The notes: generated by a model from the letters alone, not told the origin. A DNA stretch of 10,097 nt from Acanthaster planci (GCF_001949145.1 NW_019091360.1:1324243-1334339), one strand, 5' to 3'. Positions 1-7,418 are shown, counted from the first letter of the stretch. Program-made: numbers and translations.

Positions 1-745
1 CCGCAAACAAATTTTTACTTCAGGGCAGCGTAGGCTTTTAAGCTGATCTCTCGATTTAATCTTGCCTTAGAAATGAAAGTGTTCTGTAAGAAAGAGGCGA
101 TAAACGCCTCCAAACTGTGGACGGAATAAGTGCAAAAAAAGTAAACAGAACAACTAGAGGAATGGTAAAGTTTGGTTTAGCTCAGCCTCGGCGAGGATAA
201 TGTTGTCTTCGATAATTCAAGCAATGCCGCTGGGGGAATAAAAGCTTATAAATGGGACACGGAGGAATTCTTAAAAGGGATTAGGAGGCAATTTGTCACG
301 GTTTGAGACGATCTGTGTGGCTGGTTGGGGACTTGAGCGAAATACGTTAAGCACTGACTCACAATGCTGAGACTTAGATTGCCACTTTCAATCTGAAACA
401 ATATTGTCAAACTCAGAGAGTCTGAAAACAAAACCTGATTTTTTTTAATTTAACAGCTCAATAAGAAAGCTTCACCAGCTTTCCTGCCATATGGACATGA
501 GTACGGATCGGACCGTGCTCCTCCCACCGAATTTTGAACGCCCCGCCCTGACTCATAAGTACTAAAAATTGTATAATCAGTTTCAAACCGTGGTTTGATT
601 CTGGTTTTTTTTTCAATTCCGTATTATAATCAGCAATAGCCATGAAGGATTTCAATAACTCGACCATTTTCCATGTGCACCCCTCTCCAAGAAAGAGTGC
701 ATTGGATCAGGTGGCTGTGTAAACCAAGGGGACCTCAGCTCCATG
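1..745. other. AT-rich non-coding stretch, no gene recognised
   Basis: I find no convincing gene here; the open frames are short and their translations resemble nothing I know. Two small perfect hairpins are visible: GAGGCG/CGCCTC with a 5-base loop (94-110) and CCTCG/CGAGG with a 1-base loop (186-196). Both are short enough to arise by chance. An AATAAA followed by TATAAAT (236-253) could be read as a polyadenylation or TATA signal, but no transcript unit supports either reading. Confidence 0.5.
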
Positions 746-1440
746 TTTGTCTTCACATTTTAAGTATTTGGCCTGTGTCAGTGAATTCAGATCAATCGGT
801 GTGGTATTTGAAGTAGTACAAGGATTGAGGGGGAGCTGTGGACAAAAGTGTTCAACGCACGAAACAAAATACTATGGTGGCCCTCCATCCATAAAGCCAC
901 CGCCAGTCGGCCTGAATATCCGTGCGAAATCGACAAAATCACGGCGGGTCTCAAAGGACCTTTGCGACTGCAGAGACTGCGAAGGCTAATCGACAACCCT
1001 GGTTCCTGCACGACTGCAAATGGAAGAGAGGTCGGGATTATGGGTGGACCTGACGGTATTCCCCTCAGAGTCCGCACACAGTGCCCTTGTAGCACCAGAG
1101 GTCGTGACCGTATTGGGTTATATGCTGGCCGCTGGGGTTACACTATTTTCAAAGCATTCCGTCCTAGTGTTTCGAAAAGACAAACAGGATTCTTGTCTAA
1201 TCTATCTGAATCGTACATAACTGAATGCACATTGGTCCTCATAAGGCATTTTAATTAATGGGAGACTTTTGGTGGCGGCAAATTCAACCCATCAGGTGGG
1301 ATGGGGGGTACAAAAAGTGGGGAAAATGAGGGATAATGATAAAAAAATAACTAAAGTAAATGCGCCAACACCATTTCAAATGTATGCCATGTATAGTGTT
1401 TCATCATCGTTAAGCTTGTCCGCAAAAAATGAGACATTAA
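746..1440. other. Unassigned region with overlapping long open frames
   Basis: This part is more GC-rich than its flanks around 850-1100. The plus strand is open from 812 to 1258 (about 148 codons, stop to stop) and the minus strand from 1095 to 787. Neither translation contains a motif I recognise, and the plus frame would need a GTG start at 848 or a splice acceptor. GC-rich DNA has fewer stops, so overlapping frames on both strands are expected by composition alone. It may be a decayed mobile element or an exon, but I cannot support a coding call. Confidence 0.25.
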
Positions 1441-1475
1441 GGAAAAATCTCTGGCCTGATCCCCCTGGAAAAATT

Positions 1476-1491
1476 CCTGGATCCGCCCCTG
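1476..1491 (-). repeat. DNA-transposon-like terminal motif (solo end)
   Basis: Read on the minus strand the motif is CAGGGGCGGATCCAGG, followed inward by an AATTTTT stretch and a GGGGG run (to about 1458). A CAG-G-GGCG start followed by a subterminal G-run is the layout I associate with termini of widespread animal DNA-transposon and MITE families, with hAT-like CAG ends as the nearest comparison. That is recollection of style, not a database match. I could not find a convincing partner terminus. A weak candidate begins near 1271 (GGTGGCGG, with a G6 run at 1304-1309). The base order at 1492-1499 is CAAACCAG, and I see no copy of it upstream as a target duplication. Confidence 0.35.
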
Positions 1492-2480
1492 CAAACCAGT
1501 CCGTTTTTAGTTTCTACCGGCCCTTTCTTCAGCGCACCAAGTGTGCAAACTAACGCATGTGAAGGACCAGTGCACTTGCCTCCACCAATCATCTAAAACG
1601 TCTCGCATTGAGAACAATCTACCGTTGTTCTGATTCAAGATAAAACTTGTGAAGTAAAAACTCATGATGAATTGTTTCTCGCAGAGGGTGGTATGCATGC
1701 TTTTAAAGCTAGGGTAGCGTGCGAACAGAGCTTCCAGGATATTTTTTATTATAATCACAGTTTATGTCTTCTTTGATCCTTGCTGGAGTCATGGGCGCCG
1801 CCGGAAGAGGTGCAGAACTTTTCGAGGAGTGGGGGGGGGGAACACTCATCAACTGCTAACTGACAAACCGTCAGCGATAGAGGGGGTCACTTCCGAGGTT
1901 TTTTCACAGAAATAAGTGGTTTTGCATCCTCTTTCCTGCTTTCGTTTTTGTATCTTTCCTGTCCTTTCTCTCCCCCCCCCCCCACAGTGCGCATTTGGTT
2001 GTAGCACATTCCACATTAAACACCATGGTCTGCCAAAGCGAATCTGGAACCAGCGACCTCTAGCCATACATGTGTATGTACACAGAATACCAGCTGAATC
2101 AGTCGGCCAGTTCGACTTTCGAAGGAGGGAGAAAGCGTATCTACTATGCATGAACTAGGCCATGATCACTGATTTTTACAATTCGCCATGTTCAATCAGA
2201 TGTAATTATATTGGAGACTCGACCCCTTGCGCGGGTTTTCATTATTAAGTTCTGAGTGCAGACTGTCGTGACTGGAAACACAAATGAAGGCACAGTTCCC
2301 AACTGTGATTATTGTACGGCTCGTAAAATAGGCACGGGTGTAACCGACTGAAATTCTCTCTTCAAAATGTACTGCAATGATAATTCATAACAAACAATAA
2401 TTTTTATGTGAAGACAAGAGAACACCTTGAATTTGGGATCCCTCCTCTCGGATGAGATCAGTTAATTAACCTGGTTCTGC
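1492..2480. other. Non-coding region with facing G10 and C12 runs
   Basis: I find no gene. A GC-rich patch, GGGCGCCGCCGG (about 1793-1804), is followed by a G10 run (1831-1840), and a C12 run lies at 1972-1983. The runs face each other, with similar flanks (AGTG before the G run; CACAG after the C run, i.e. CTGTG on the other strand). This could mark a short fold-back element of about 150-200 bp, but the interior shows no further complementarity that I can see. Frames on both strands across 1849-2158 are shadows of low-complexity DNA. Confidence 0.35.
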
Positions 2481-2481
2481 C

Positions 2482-2506
2482 CTGGAAAGTATGTCGCACT
2501 TTCCAG
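2482..2506. repeat. Perfect 9 bp hairpin
   Basis: CTGGAAAGT (2482-2490) and ACTTTCCAG (2498-2506) are perfect reverse complements separated by 7 bases. No U-run follows and the setting is non-coding eukaryotic DNA, so this is recorded only as local dyad symmetry, not as a terminator. Confidence 0.6.
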
Positions 2507-2823
2507 TGAAAAGTCTTTCCTCTCGGGCTGTTTTATGTGAAGTGAATCACTGATTACTTGAGCAAACGTGAGAAGCGTGTTTCAATGAATGATACGTCCC
2601 ATGGTCAATATGACCTCGCTGTTTGGAGTTGAATTTTCAAAGTGACCCTTTGTTTGTGTTGCAAGGTTTGCTTGTATACAAATTGTGAAAACTAAACTTC
2701 AGTTACAATAACCATGGAACCACACGAGTCCTTGCATATGTAGACTAATGCTATGTACGCCTGGCCAACGCCGAGTATGGAAAAGAAAGGTAGACACGAT
2801 TTGAAAGCTGGAGTTCGATTCAG
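2507..2823. other. Non-coding stretch flanking the TIR element
   Basis: No gene is seen. It holds the oestrogen-response-like palindrome listed separately. GAGTTCGATTC (2811-2821) resembles a pol III B box, with a loose A-box-like TGGCCAACGCC at 2762-2772. The spacing of about 49 bases and the lack of a tRNA fold make a tRNA or SINE head unconvincing. Confidence 0.4.
2603..2615. promoter_or_regulatory. Oestrogen-response-element-like inverted repeat (IR3)
   Basis: The sequence is GGTCA-ATA-TGACC followed by T, so both half-sites match the steroid-type nuclear-receptor core GGTCAnnnTGACC exactly, and the right half matches the six-base AGGTCA. By simple base statistics a 10-position match is expected about 0.01 times per 10 kb. 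Binding by an oestrogen-related or other nuclear receptor is inference; no nearby promoter is established. Confidence 0.35.
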
Positions 2824-2849
2824 TGTGTGCGGTCAGTGACTGCACTTTT
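2824..2849 (+). repeat. Left terminal inverted repeat
   Basis: This 26-base arm pairs with 3002-3027 with three mismatches. It contains GTCAGTGAC, itself a 9-base odd palindrome. Confidence 0.65.
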
Positions 2850-3001
2850 TAAAGTGATGAATCAACGTTTTAAATGTTAAGTCAACAATGTCAAGGGAAA
2901 GTATAATAATTAACACTTTAATTGTTGAAATAACCTTTTAAAAATAGAGGATTTCGAAGAATGCTGAATTAACAATGTAAATACACTGGATTAGACAATC
3001 C

Positions 3002-3027
3002 AAAAGTGTAGTCACTGACTGCACACG
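3002..3027 (-). repeat. Right terminal inverted repeat
   Basis: This arm is the reverse complement of 2824-2849 at 23 of 26 positions, keeping the GTCAGTGAC palindrome intact. Confidence 0.65.
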
Positions 3028-3030
3028 TGG

Positions 3031-3050
3031 AAGTGTTGGATTCAACACTT
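3031..3050. repeat. 20 bp near-perfect palindrome just outside the TIR
   Basis: AAGTGTTGGA and TTCAACACTT are reverse complements with one mismatch. It is the best-preserved example of the palindromic unit repeated in degenerate form inside 2850-3000, which suggests that the repeat array and the TIR element share an origin. It lies 3 bases outside the right terminus as drawn. Confidence 0.5.
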
Positions 3051-3898
3051 CTATTTTTTATCGAGGTCAATTTCTCCGAGATACTTGCAAACGCACAAGG
3101 GAAGAAAACTGCTGTAGGCTTCATGAATCTTCATATGACCTTGTTGCTGTTTGTGTTTAACAAATTATCAAAAATATTATTGTCATTGCTAGCTTATTTC
3201 TATGTTTCCTTACAAAACAACAAGACTGCCTGTGCAATAATAGTTTTACTTCCCATTGATCTTAATATCAATGTATACACCTAGTTCTTCAACGAGCCGG
3301 TGCAATCAAGAGCAAAGCAAGCATTTACACAAAACAGGCGGCGGGGGACGCCCCAAATTGAGTTGAAATAAGAACATACACGCTGGGCACATAATTTGCT
3401 CACTGGAGTACGACAATAAAAGAATCGATCAAAACATGGAAGTCACTTCGTTCAAGTTATCGAGTACAGGGCAACATTGTGCAACAGTTCTTAAAATTTA
3501 TTTAAATGAAGTCCATGTCGCGCACATCTAGATTTATATGCTTGCTTCTCATAGAGACTGAAGCACGTACAGTTTGTAGAGGGCAGACTTGCTTCCTCAG
3601 AATGCCGCGAAACTTGGTATTTACACCTTGCGAGGTCATACTTATATTGCGCACTTGCTCAATCAAACAAGCGTTTTTGTAAATTGCGTTACTAATAATT
3701 AACACACCTGGTTGGGAAAGGGTTCCTTTTAAAGTAATAGAATTCAAATTTGGGGGCACTCCACGCCTGAAAAACGGGACGTTTCGTGGGCTGGCTTCCT
3801 CCGTTGAGAAGTTGATGGCCAAAACTTACGCGCGCAAGACATCAGCCGACGAACTCACCCAGGAGGTTGAATTGCACTCTCACGATCAATCTTCTATG
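3051..3898. other. Non-coding stretch, one long open frame of doubtful meaning
   Basis: No recognised gene. On the plus strand a frame is open from 3683 to 4057 (about 124 codons before its stop), with an ATG at 3815 in weak context. Its distal part reads KWTRDRHKHIESNCPDYLTV, which looks more protein-like than most frames here, but I cannot place it in a family. The minus strand is also open across 3822-3502. AATAAA-like words occur around 3415. Confidence 0.3.
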
Positions 3899-4071
3899 TC
3901 AGCCAGCTTGCCCCAGGTTGTTATTAGCTCCACTAACAAGTGGACAAGGGACCGCCATAAGCACATCGAGAGCAACTGTCCCGACTATTTGACAGTCGAT
4001 GGGTCGTGGAAGATCATAGCGATGGACGAGGGAGTCACGTCCTTTACCATATTTTAGCCCCATCGCCGGCC
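3899..4071 (-). CDS. Candidate terminal exon of a short secreted protein (ab initio)
   Basis: On the minus strand TTTGTTTCAG (ending at 4072) resembles a splice acceptor. The exon would begin at 4071 with two bases that complete the split glycine codon left by the donor at 4582/4583, so the reading phases agree. It then reads 56 codons to TGA (3899-3901), beginning PAMGLKYGKGRDSLVHRYDL and ending NNLGQAG. No domain is recognised. The hydrophobic patch IVGTVALDVLMAV lies mid-exon. The pyrimidine tract before the acceptor is weak, the plus strand is also open here, and phase agreement has a one-in-three chance of being accidental. Treat it as a hypothesis only. Confidence 0.12.
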
Positions 4072-4582
4072 CTGAAACAAATTCCACGTTGTGGTTCGCC
4101 TTCCGTTTTCATAAGATTAGGGGAAACTAAGAACTAGTTAATTGAAAGCTTTTCACAAATTGTATCTTTTTTCCAGATCCACACATTTTTCGAAGGTCTT
4201 CATAGCCATGCTTGGCCGGATCGGGCAACAGGGCAGTTTTTCAATACGTTAGGAGGTTTTTCATTTCATTTCCCTTCTAAAGCGTGTAAAAAGCCCCCCC
4301 CCATTAGCCCCACCCCCCAGAAAAGTGAAAAAAAAATTACTTTGGGTGCCCGAAATTTAGGTCTGGATTGGCCCTTGTCTAGGAGGTCCTATCGGATTCT
4401 CCGACGCCCTAGAGCTGTTTGTGTTTGATCGTTAGACTGAAATTCAGTTAGTAATATTCAGGCAGAAACTACGCAAACAAGCACTGGGGAAAAGTTACCA
4501 CACGGCGCCATTCGGTTTGGCAATAACGAAATGTTGGCAATAGTGAAATGGAATTGTTTTCGTCAGCATGTGAGTGATTTAC
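4072..4582 (-). other. Possible intron or non-coding stretch
   Basis: If the two candidate exons are real this would be a 511-base intron beginning GTAAAT and ending CAG on the minus strand. Otherwise it is simply non-coding. It contains a C9 run (4294-4302) and a second C-rich run (4313-4318) next to an A9 tract, but no open frame or repeat that I recognise. Confidence 0.2.
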
Positions 4583-4679
4583 CAAGCACAACTGCTACAG
4601 TGTCGTCTGTAAGGTTCGGTCGGTAATCACATCCATTGATCAAGCAAAGCATCATCACGCAACCAAAAATATACACCAT
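4583..4679 (-). CDS. Candidate first exon with signal-peptide-like start (ab initio)
   Basis: The minus-strand ATG at 4679-4677 has A at -3 and G at +4, a strong Kozak context. It opens MVYIFGCVMMLCLINGC: a run of hydrophobic residues from about 3 to 14, then small residues where a signal peptidase could cut, then DYRPNLTDDT. After 32 codons plus one base (97 bases) the sequence reads G|GTAAAT, an acceptable splice donor giving a phase-1 intron, which is common just after signal peptides. Without splicing the frame stops at 4563. A TATA-like box lies about 70 bases upstream. No family is recognised and no homology was tested; a chance open frame with a hydrophobic start is a live alternative. 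Confidence 0.2.
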
Positions 4680-4748
4680 TTTCCAGTTGTGTGCCCCTTT
4701 TAATACAGGGAGACTACCTACACAGCTCAAGTCGCCCGACGTCCGTCG

Positions 4749-4755
4749 ATATATA
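4749..4755 (-). promoter_or_regulatory. TATA-like box upstream of the candidate first exon
   Basis: On the minus strand the sequence is GG-TATATAT-CG. A start site about 30 bases downstream would fall near 4720-4725 and leave a leader of roughly 40-45 bases before the ATG at 4679. A GC-box-like GGAGGCGGAGC (plus strand 4782-4792) with an adjoining CAAT lies just upstream. The arrangement suits a core promoter but each part is common by chance. Confidence 0.22.
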
Positions 4756-4995
4756 CCATCGAAAACACAGACGTACAGGTTGGAGGCGGAGCAATAAACG
4801 ATGCGCGGACTATTCATCTCTGATAAATCCCTCTGGCGACGATGTGAAGACGCGACCTCCCTGGGGATGGGGGAGAGCAGAGACGAGCTCATCGTTTGGC
4901 GGGGGAGAGTGCCACCCGTCATGCCAAAGACTAGAAAGGGATGACACGTTGGCGTGGCTAGGCTTCATGGTATCCAATGATCCTGTCATCACGTT

Positions 4996-5519
4996 CTGAA
5001 GCCAGTTTCGACGGGGGACTTACTCATTACCACAATTTACCACTGATGGTTCCGATAAATGAACGCTGGGCATTGATTATTTGTCCCGTGAAATGAAGGG
5101 GGGGGGGTACTGTCCTGTCGTCAATTCACTTACCCTACGTAAAAGGGCAGGGAAGACTGTGCCCACGTACGGTACGTTTGTTTGATTCTGTCGCGCCGAT
5201 TTTCATGATTTTTTTTTCACTGGCGTCTTGGGTACCGGCTTGGAATTGAATCTACCATTCTCTAGAATTTTTTTTTTCAATTTTCGAAGAGTAGGTGAAG
5301 AACCTGTCACACTGAATGTTCAGAACGGTAAGTGACGTCTCTTCTTATTTAGTTTTAGGATTTGTCAGCGCCAGCATTCTAGAAACGGTACTCTAACCTT
5401 TATGGCAATGGGGTTGAAGATTTCACAGATGACAAGAATTGGATCGATAGTCATTTTTGAAAACATCCATTCCCCGGGCCCAAAGACATGGATACACCAC
5501 TGCAGCTACTTATATTAAA
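4996..5519. other. Non-coding stretch inside the possible transposon remnant
   Basis: No open frame of note. It holds the G10 run (5098-5107) and two T8-T9 tracts (about 5210-5218 and 5270-5278). I see no coding or RNA signal. Confidence 0.45.
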
Positions 5520-5567
5520 CCACCGGCTACTGACCACCAGCTACTGACCACTGGCTGCTCACCACCA
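5520..5567 (+). repeat. 14 bp minisatellite, 3.4 copies
   Basis: Three units are read directly: CCACCGGCTACTGA (5520-5533), CCACCAGCTACTGA (5534-5547) and CCACTGGCTGCTCA (5548-5561), followed by a partial CCACCA. Units 1 and 2 differ at one base; unit 3 is more diverged. The 14-base period shifts frame at each unit, which argues against a coding role. Confidence 0.85.
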
Positions 5568-5870
5568 CGAAAGGTTTTAAGTACGAAGAATTGTGCTTGC
5601 CTTGCTCACTGTCTTTATACATTCTCGCAGTCGAAGGGTGTTCCATTTATTGCGCTCATGTCTGGGTAAAGGGTCAACCACAGGGATTTGCATGTTTTCC
5701 TCTTTTTTGCCGCAACATGATAAAAATAACTGAAACGTTTTCTGTACAGTGTGGTAGATATTCATAGCGCATTAAAAGTGAAATTTCAGGCACATTTGAT
5801 GTAAAGGTTATGAGTTTTGTCAATAATTCCGATTTTCCTCCATAGACTGCAACGCTATTTTGCCCCTTTG
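5568..5870. other. Non-coding stretch, nothing recognised
   Basis: Short frames exist on both strands but none has family resemblance or supporting signals. It lies inside the possible DNA-transposon remnant, which would make it degraded element interior. Confidence 0.4.
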
Positions 5871-5980
5871 AGTGGACACCCCCCCCCATTTCCGGTGCCC
5901 CCTCCACTGAAAAAAACAAAAAAGCACACTACTGAAAGCTGGTACCCCCATATGATGCTGGTGCCTCCCACTAGTAAAAT

Positions 5981-5996
5981 CCTAGCTATGCCACTG
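5981..5996 (-). repeat. DNA-transposon-like terminus CAGTGGCATAGCTAGG
   Basis: Read on the minus strand, CAGTGGCATAGCTAGG is followed by ATTTTAC, then GGGAGGCACC, a GGGGGTACC and finally a G9 run. A CAGTGGCGTAGCTAGG-like start with G-rich subterminal DNA is familiar to me from many animal genomes as a DNA-transposon end, probably hAT-like. The family name is inference. Confidence 0.45.
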
Positions 5997-7063
5997 AGAA
6001 TCAAGACTCATCAGTGACGTCTCCCATTCGCGAAAATAGTCGTGCACAATTTCAGAAGAGTTAATTGGGGTTATTGTTCTTGTGAGCCATTGTTCCAACA
6101 AGGTCTATCAAATGAGGGCACAAAGAGACCGCGCCTTAGATCTAAAATTGTCCCAAACAAGACTAAAGAGAGGGCGCTATTTCAGACTGGTAACCTCATC
6201 AGTCCGCGGTTCGCGAAAGGGCAAAATACTTGATTGGGAAAATGATCACGGTACTTCGCATGCGCGGAGCAACAAGCGTTCATGTCGTGGCGGAATTTTT
6301 GATAGCGCTGAACTGAGAGCATGGTTGGAGGCAATTTAAGGAAACCAATTGAAAATGCCTCGACCGAGAAGGTAGGTAGACTGACTATAGTTGATTTATA
6401 AAGCAAAGTTGGTCCAGAAAATTCTGAGGTATTTTTATTCTTTGAAAGCTTGTCTAGCCGTCACTGTTGCGATGTCCGGAAATTGGGCACCATGTCGGGG
6501 ACCACACCACAAACTAGCAAGCAACGACGCCAGACTATGCATACGCCGCTCGTATGTGCAAACGATGACATAATTTTTGAACTATTTTTAGATCACGGTT
6601 CGCAGATAACATCGATTTCTTTATCAGCCAAAATCTTCAAAACAAATTCCTCTGATCGATCAACTTTACAGGAAACATGCTACCCAAGATCTAAATGAAA
6701 ATTTCTTTTCATTTGGTATCTATAAAAGTGGATCAAAGATATTTTTTGGGTCAAATCTTGCACTGGATGTGTCAAATTCAGCGGGCAGGCGTGTCCAACT
6801 CTGCCGATGAAAAAGTTTACATGAAAAAACATGAAGCTTTGCTGAAGTTTACTTTATGCACAGAATTGTTGCCATTATTTATCTCCATCGATTCACAGTG
6901 GCAGATTTTATGTTTACCGTGGCGATTTTCCAAAATAGCGATTGGAAACAATTTTGCCATAGACTCCAATGGTAACAGCCACGGTGGCCATGTTGGTTGC
7001 CTGCATTTCAAATCTCGTTATTTTCCAAAATTGCGGGGGTAAATTACATCATTATCACGCGAC
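5997..7063. other. Non-coding stretch with scattered open frames
   Basis: The longest frame (6695-7042, 115 codons, plus) has no recognisable motif and its composition is that of AT-rich background. A CGCATGCGCG palindrome (6257-6266) resembles an NRF1 site, with GCATGCGC matching one half-site fully. Two similar words, GCGATTTTCCAAAATAGCG (6921-6939) and CGTTATTTTCCAAAATTGCG (7016-7035), repeat at about 95 bases apart and may be a local duplication. No gene can be supported. Confidence 0.35.
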
Positions 7064-7083
7064 CCAATGAAAATGACGTCATT
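7064..7083 (+). promoter_or_regulatory. CCAAT box beside a palindromic CRE
   Basis: CCAAT (7064-7068) is followed after 5 bases by TGACGTCA (7074-7081), the full cyclic-AMP response element, set inside the perfect 12-base palindrome AATGACGTCATT (7072-7083). CREB/ATF proteins bind the CRE and NF-Y binds CCAAT; adjacent pairs occur in many animal promoters. No transcript start is identified nearby. Confidence 0.3.
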
Positions 7084-7175
7084 GCTCCTTGAACTAGTGA
7101 CATAAGCAGAAACTAGGGACGGTGTTTGATTGTGGTTTGGTCCCCGACCTGGGCACTGGAAAGAGTTCCGTACAT

Positions 7176-7204
7176 TACTCAATAGGATACTCAATAGGCC
7201 TATT
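7176..7204. repeat. 12 bp tandem pair running into a perfect palindrome
   Basis: TACTCAATAGGA (7176-7187) is followed directly by TACTCAATAGGC (7188-7199), and the second copy overlaps the 12-base palindrome AATAGGCCTATT (7193-7204). A third partial copy, TACTCA, follows at 7213-7218. Confidence 0.7.
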
Positions 7205-7398
7205 AATAGTAATACTCAGTGATGGTACATAAACCTTATTGCATGTCCCTTTTTCCTTCCCACAGTGCCTTTCTACCATTGTGCAAAATCACCCATGCAG
7301 TATTTGTGATAAGGCTTATAATGTAAGGTTAAGCCTAGGCCCCTGCCCTCTGTAGTGAGTTCGATGTCATCTTTAGTTTCTGAAGGGACCCCAACAAA

Positions 7399-7418
7399 CT
7401 TGGTATCATTTGAAAGCT
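7399..7418 (+). repeat. Dispersed repeat word, copy 1
   Basis: The word is CTTGGTATCATTTGAAAGCT. A near copy is at 7912-7931 on the same strand, differing at two positions. I have an impression of such words recurring in marine animal genomes, but no family name. Confidence 0.45.

Larger units (their letters stand above)
2824..3027. mobile_element. MITE-like 204 bp element with 26 bp terminal inverted repeats
   Basis: The left terminus (2824-2849) and the reverse complement of the right terminus (3002-3027) match at 23 of 26 positions, sharing the core GTCAGTGACT-CACTTTT. The inside is AT-rich and non-coding, so any transposition would have depended on a transposase supplied elsewhere. It contains several degenerate copies of a roughly 22 bp palindromic unit, with centres near 2860, 2882, 2910, 2930, 2968 and 2991. 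I found no clear target-site duplication: the 8-base flanks CGATTCAG and TGGAAGTG do not match. The true ends may therefore be a little further out, or the insertion may be old. The superfamily cannot be named from the ends alone. An alternative is an old inverted duplication rather than a mobile element. Confidence 0.6.
4947..5996. mobile_element. Possible ~1 kb DNA-transposon remnant, non-coding
   Basis: The right end (5981-5996) reads CAGTGGCATAGCTAGG on the minus strand. Near 4951-4963 the plus strand has TGGCGTGGCTAGG, which matches it at 11 of 13 positions in inverted orientation. Inward of each end a second block recurs in the same order: GAAATG-AA-G10-TAC-TGTCC (5090-5115) on the left and, on the minus strand, GAAATG-G9-TGTCC (5874-5893) on the right. 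Two ordered inverted blocks are better evidence than one, but the spacings differ (about 140 versus 105 bases). There is no target duplication (GGATGACA versus AGAATCAA), and no transposase is visible between them. The right end is firmer than the left. Confidence 0.33.

Noticed and set aside
812-1258. Plus-strand open frame of about 148 codons
   Set aside because: With about 1000 stop-to-stop segments in six frames of 10 kb, several of 115 or more codons are expected by chance. This one is GC-enriched, overlaps a long minus frame, lacks an ATG at its start and shows no known motif.
2041-2080. Minus-strand GGTCGCTGGTTCCAGATTC resembling the T-arm of a tRNA-derived SINE
   Set aside because: The B box carries an extra base, no A box lies at the right distance, and no tRNA fold can be built.
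1849-2158. Overlapping plus and minus frames near the C12 run
   Set aside because: The translations are dominated by homopolymer-derived residues and the frames mirror each other; no domain is seen.
2482-2506. Hairpin as a bacterial-type terminator
   Set aside because: No U-run follows and the sequence is evidently eukaryotic non-coding DNA.
2762-2821. A-box and B-box-like words suggesting a tRNA or SINE head
   Set aside because: The B box GAGTTCGATTC is fair, but the A box is loose, the spacing is about 49 bases, and no acceptor or anticodon stems pair.
4691-4999. 102-codon plus-strand frame and the minus frame 4922-4563 as a whole gene
   Set aside because: The two overlap. The plus frame has no motif, and the upstream part of the minus frame covers the candidate promoter; only the segment starting at the Kozak ATG (4679) has supporting signals.
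5520-5567. Tandem units as a CRISPR array
   Set aside because: The units are 14 bases, directly adjacent and without spacers, so this is a minisatellite.
6695-7042. 115-codon plus-strand open frame
   Set aside because: It has no recognisable motif or hydrophobic or charged pattern suggesting a domain, and its length is within chance expectation for the window.
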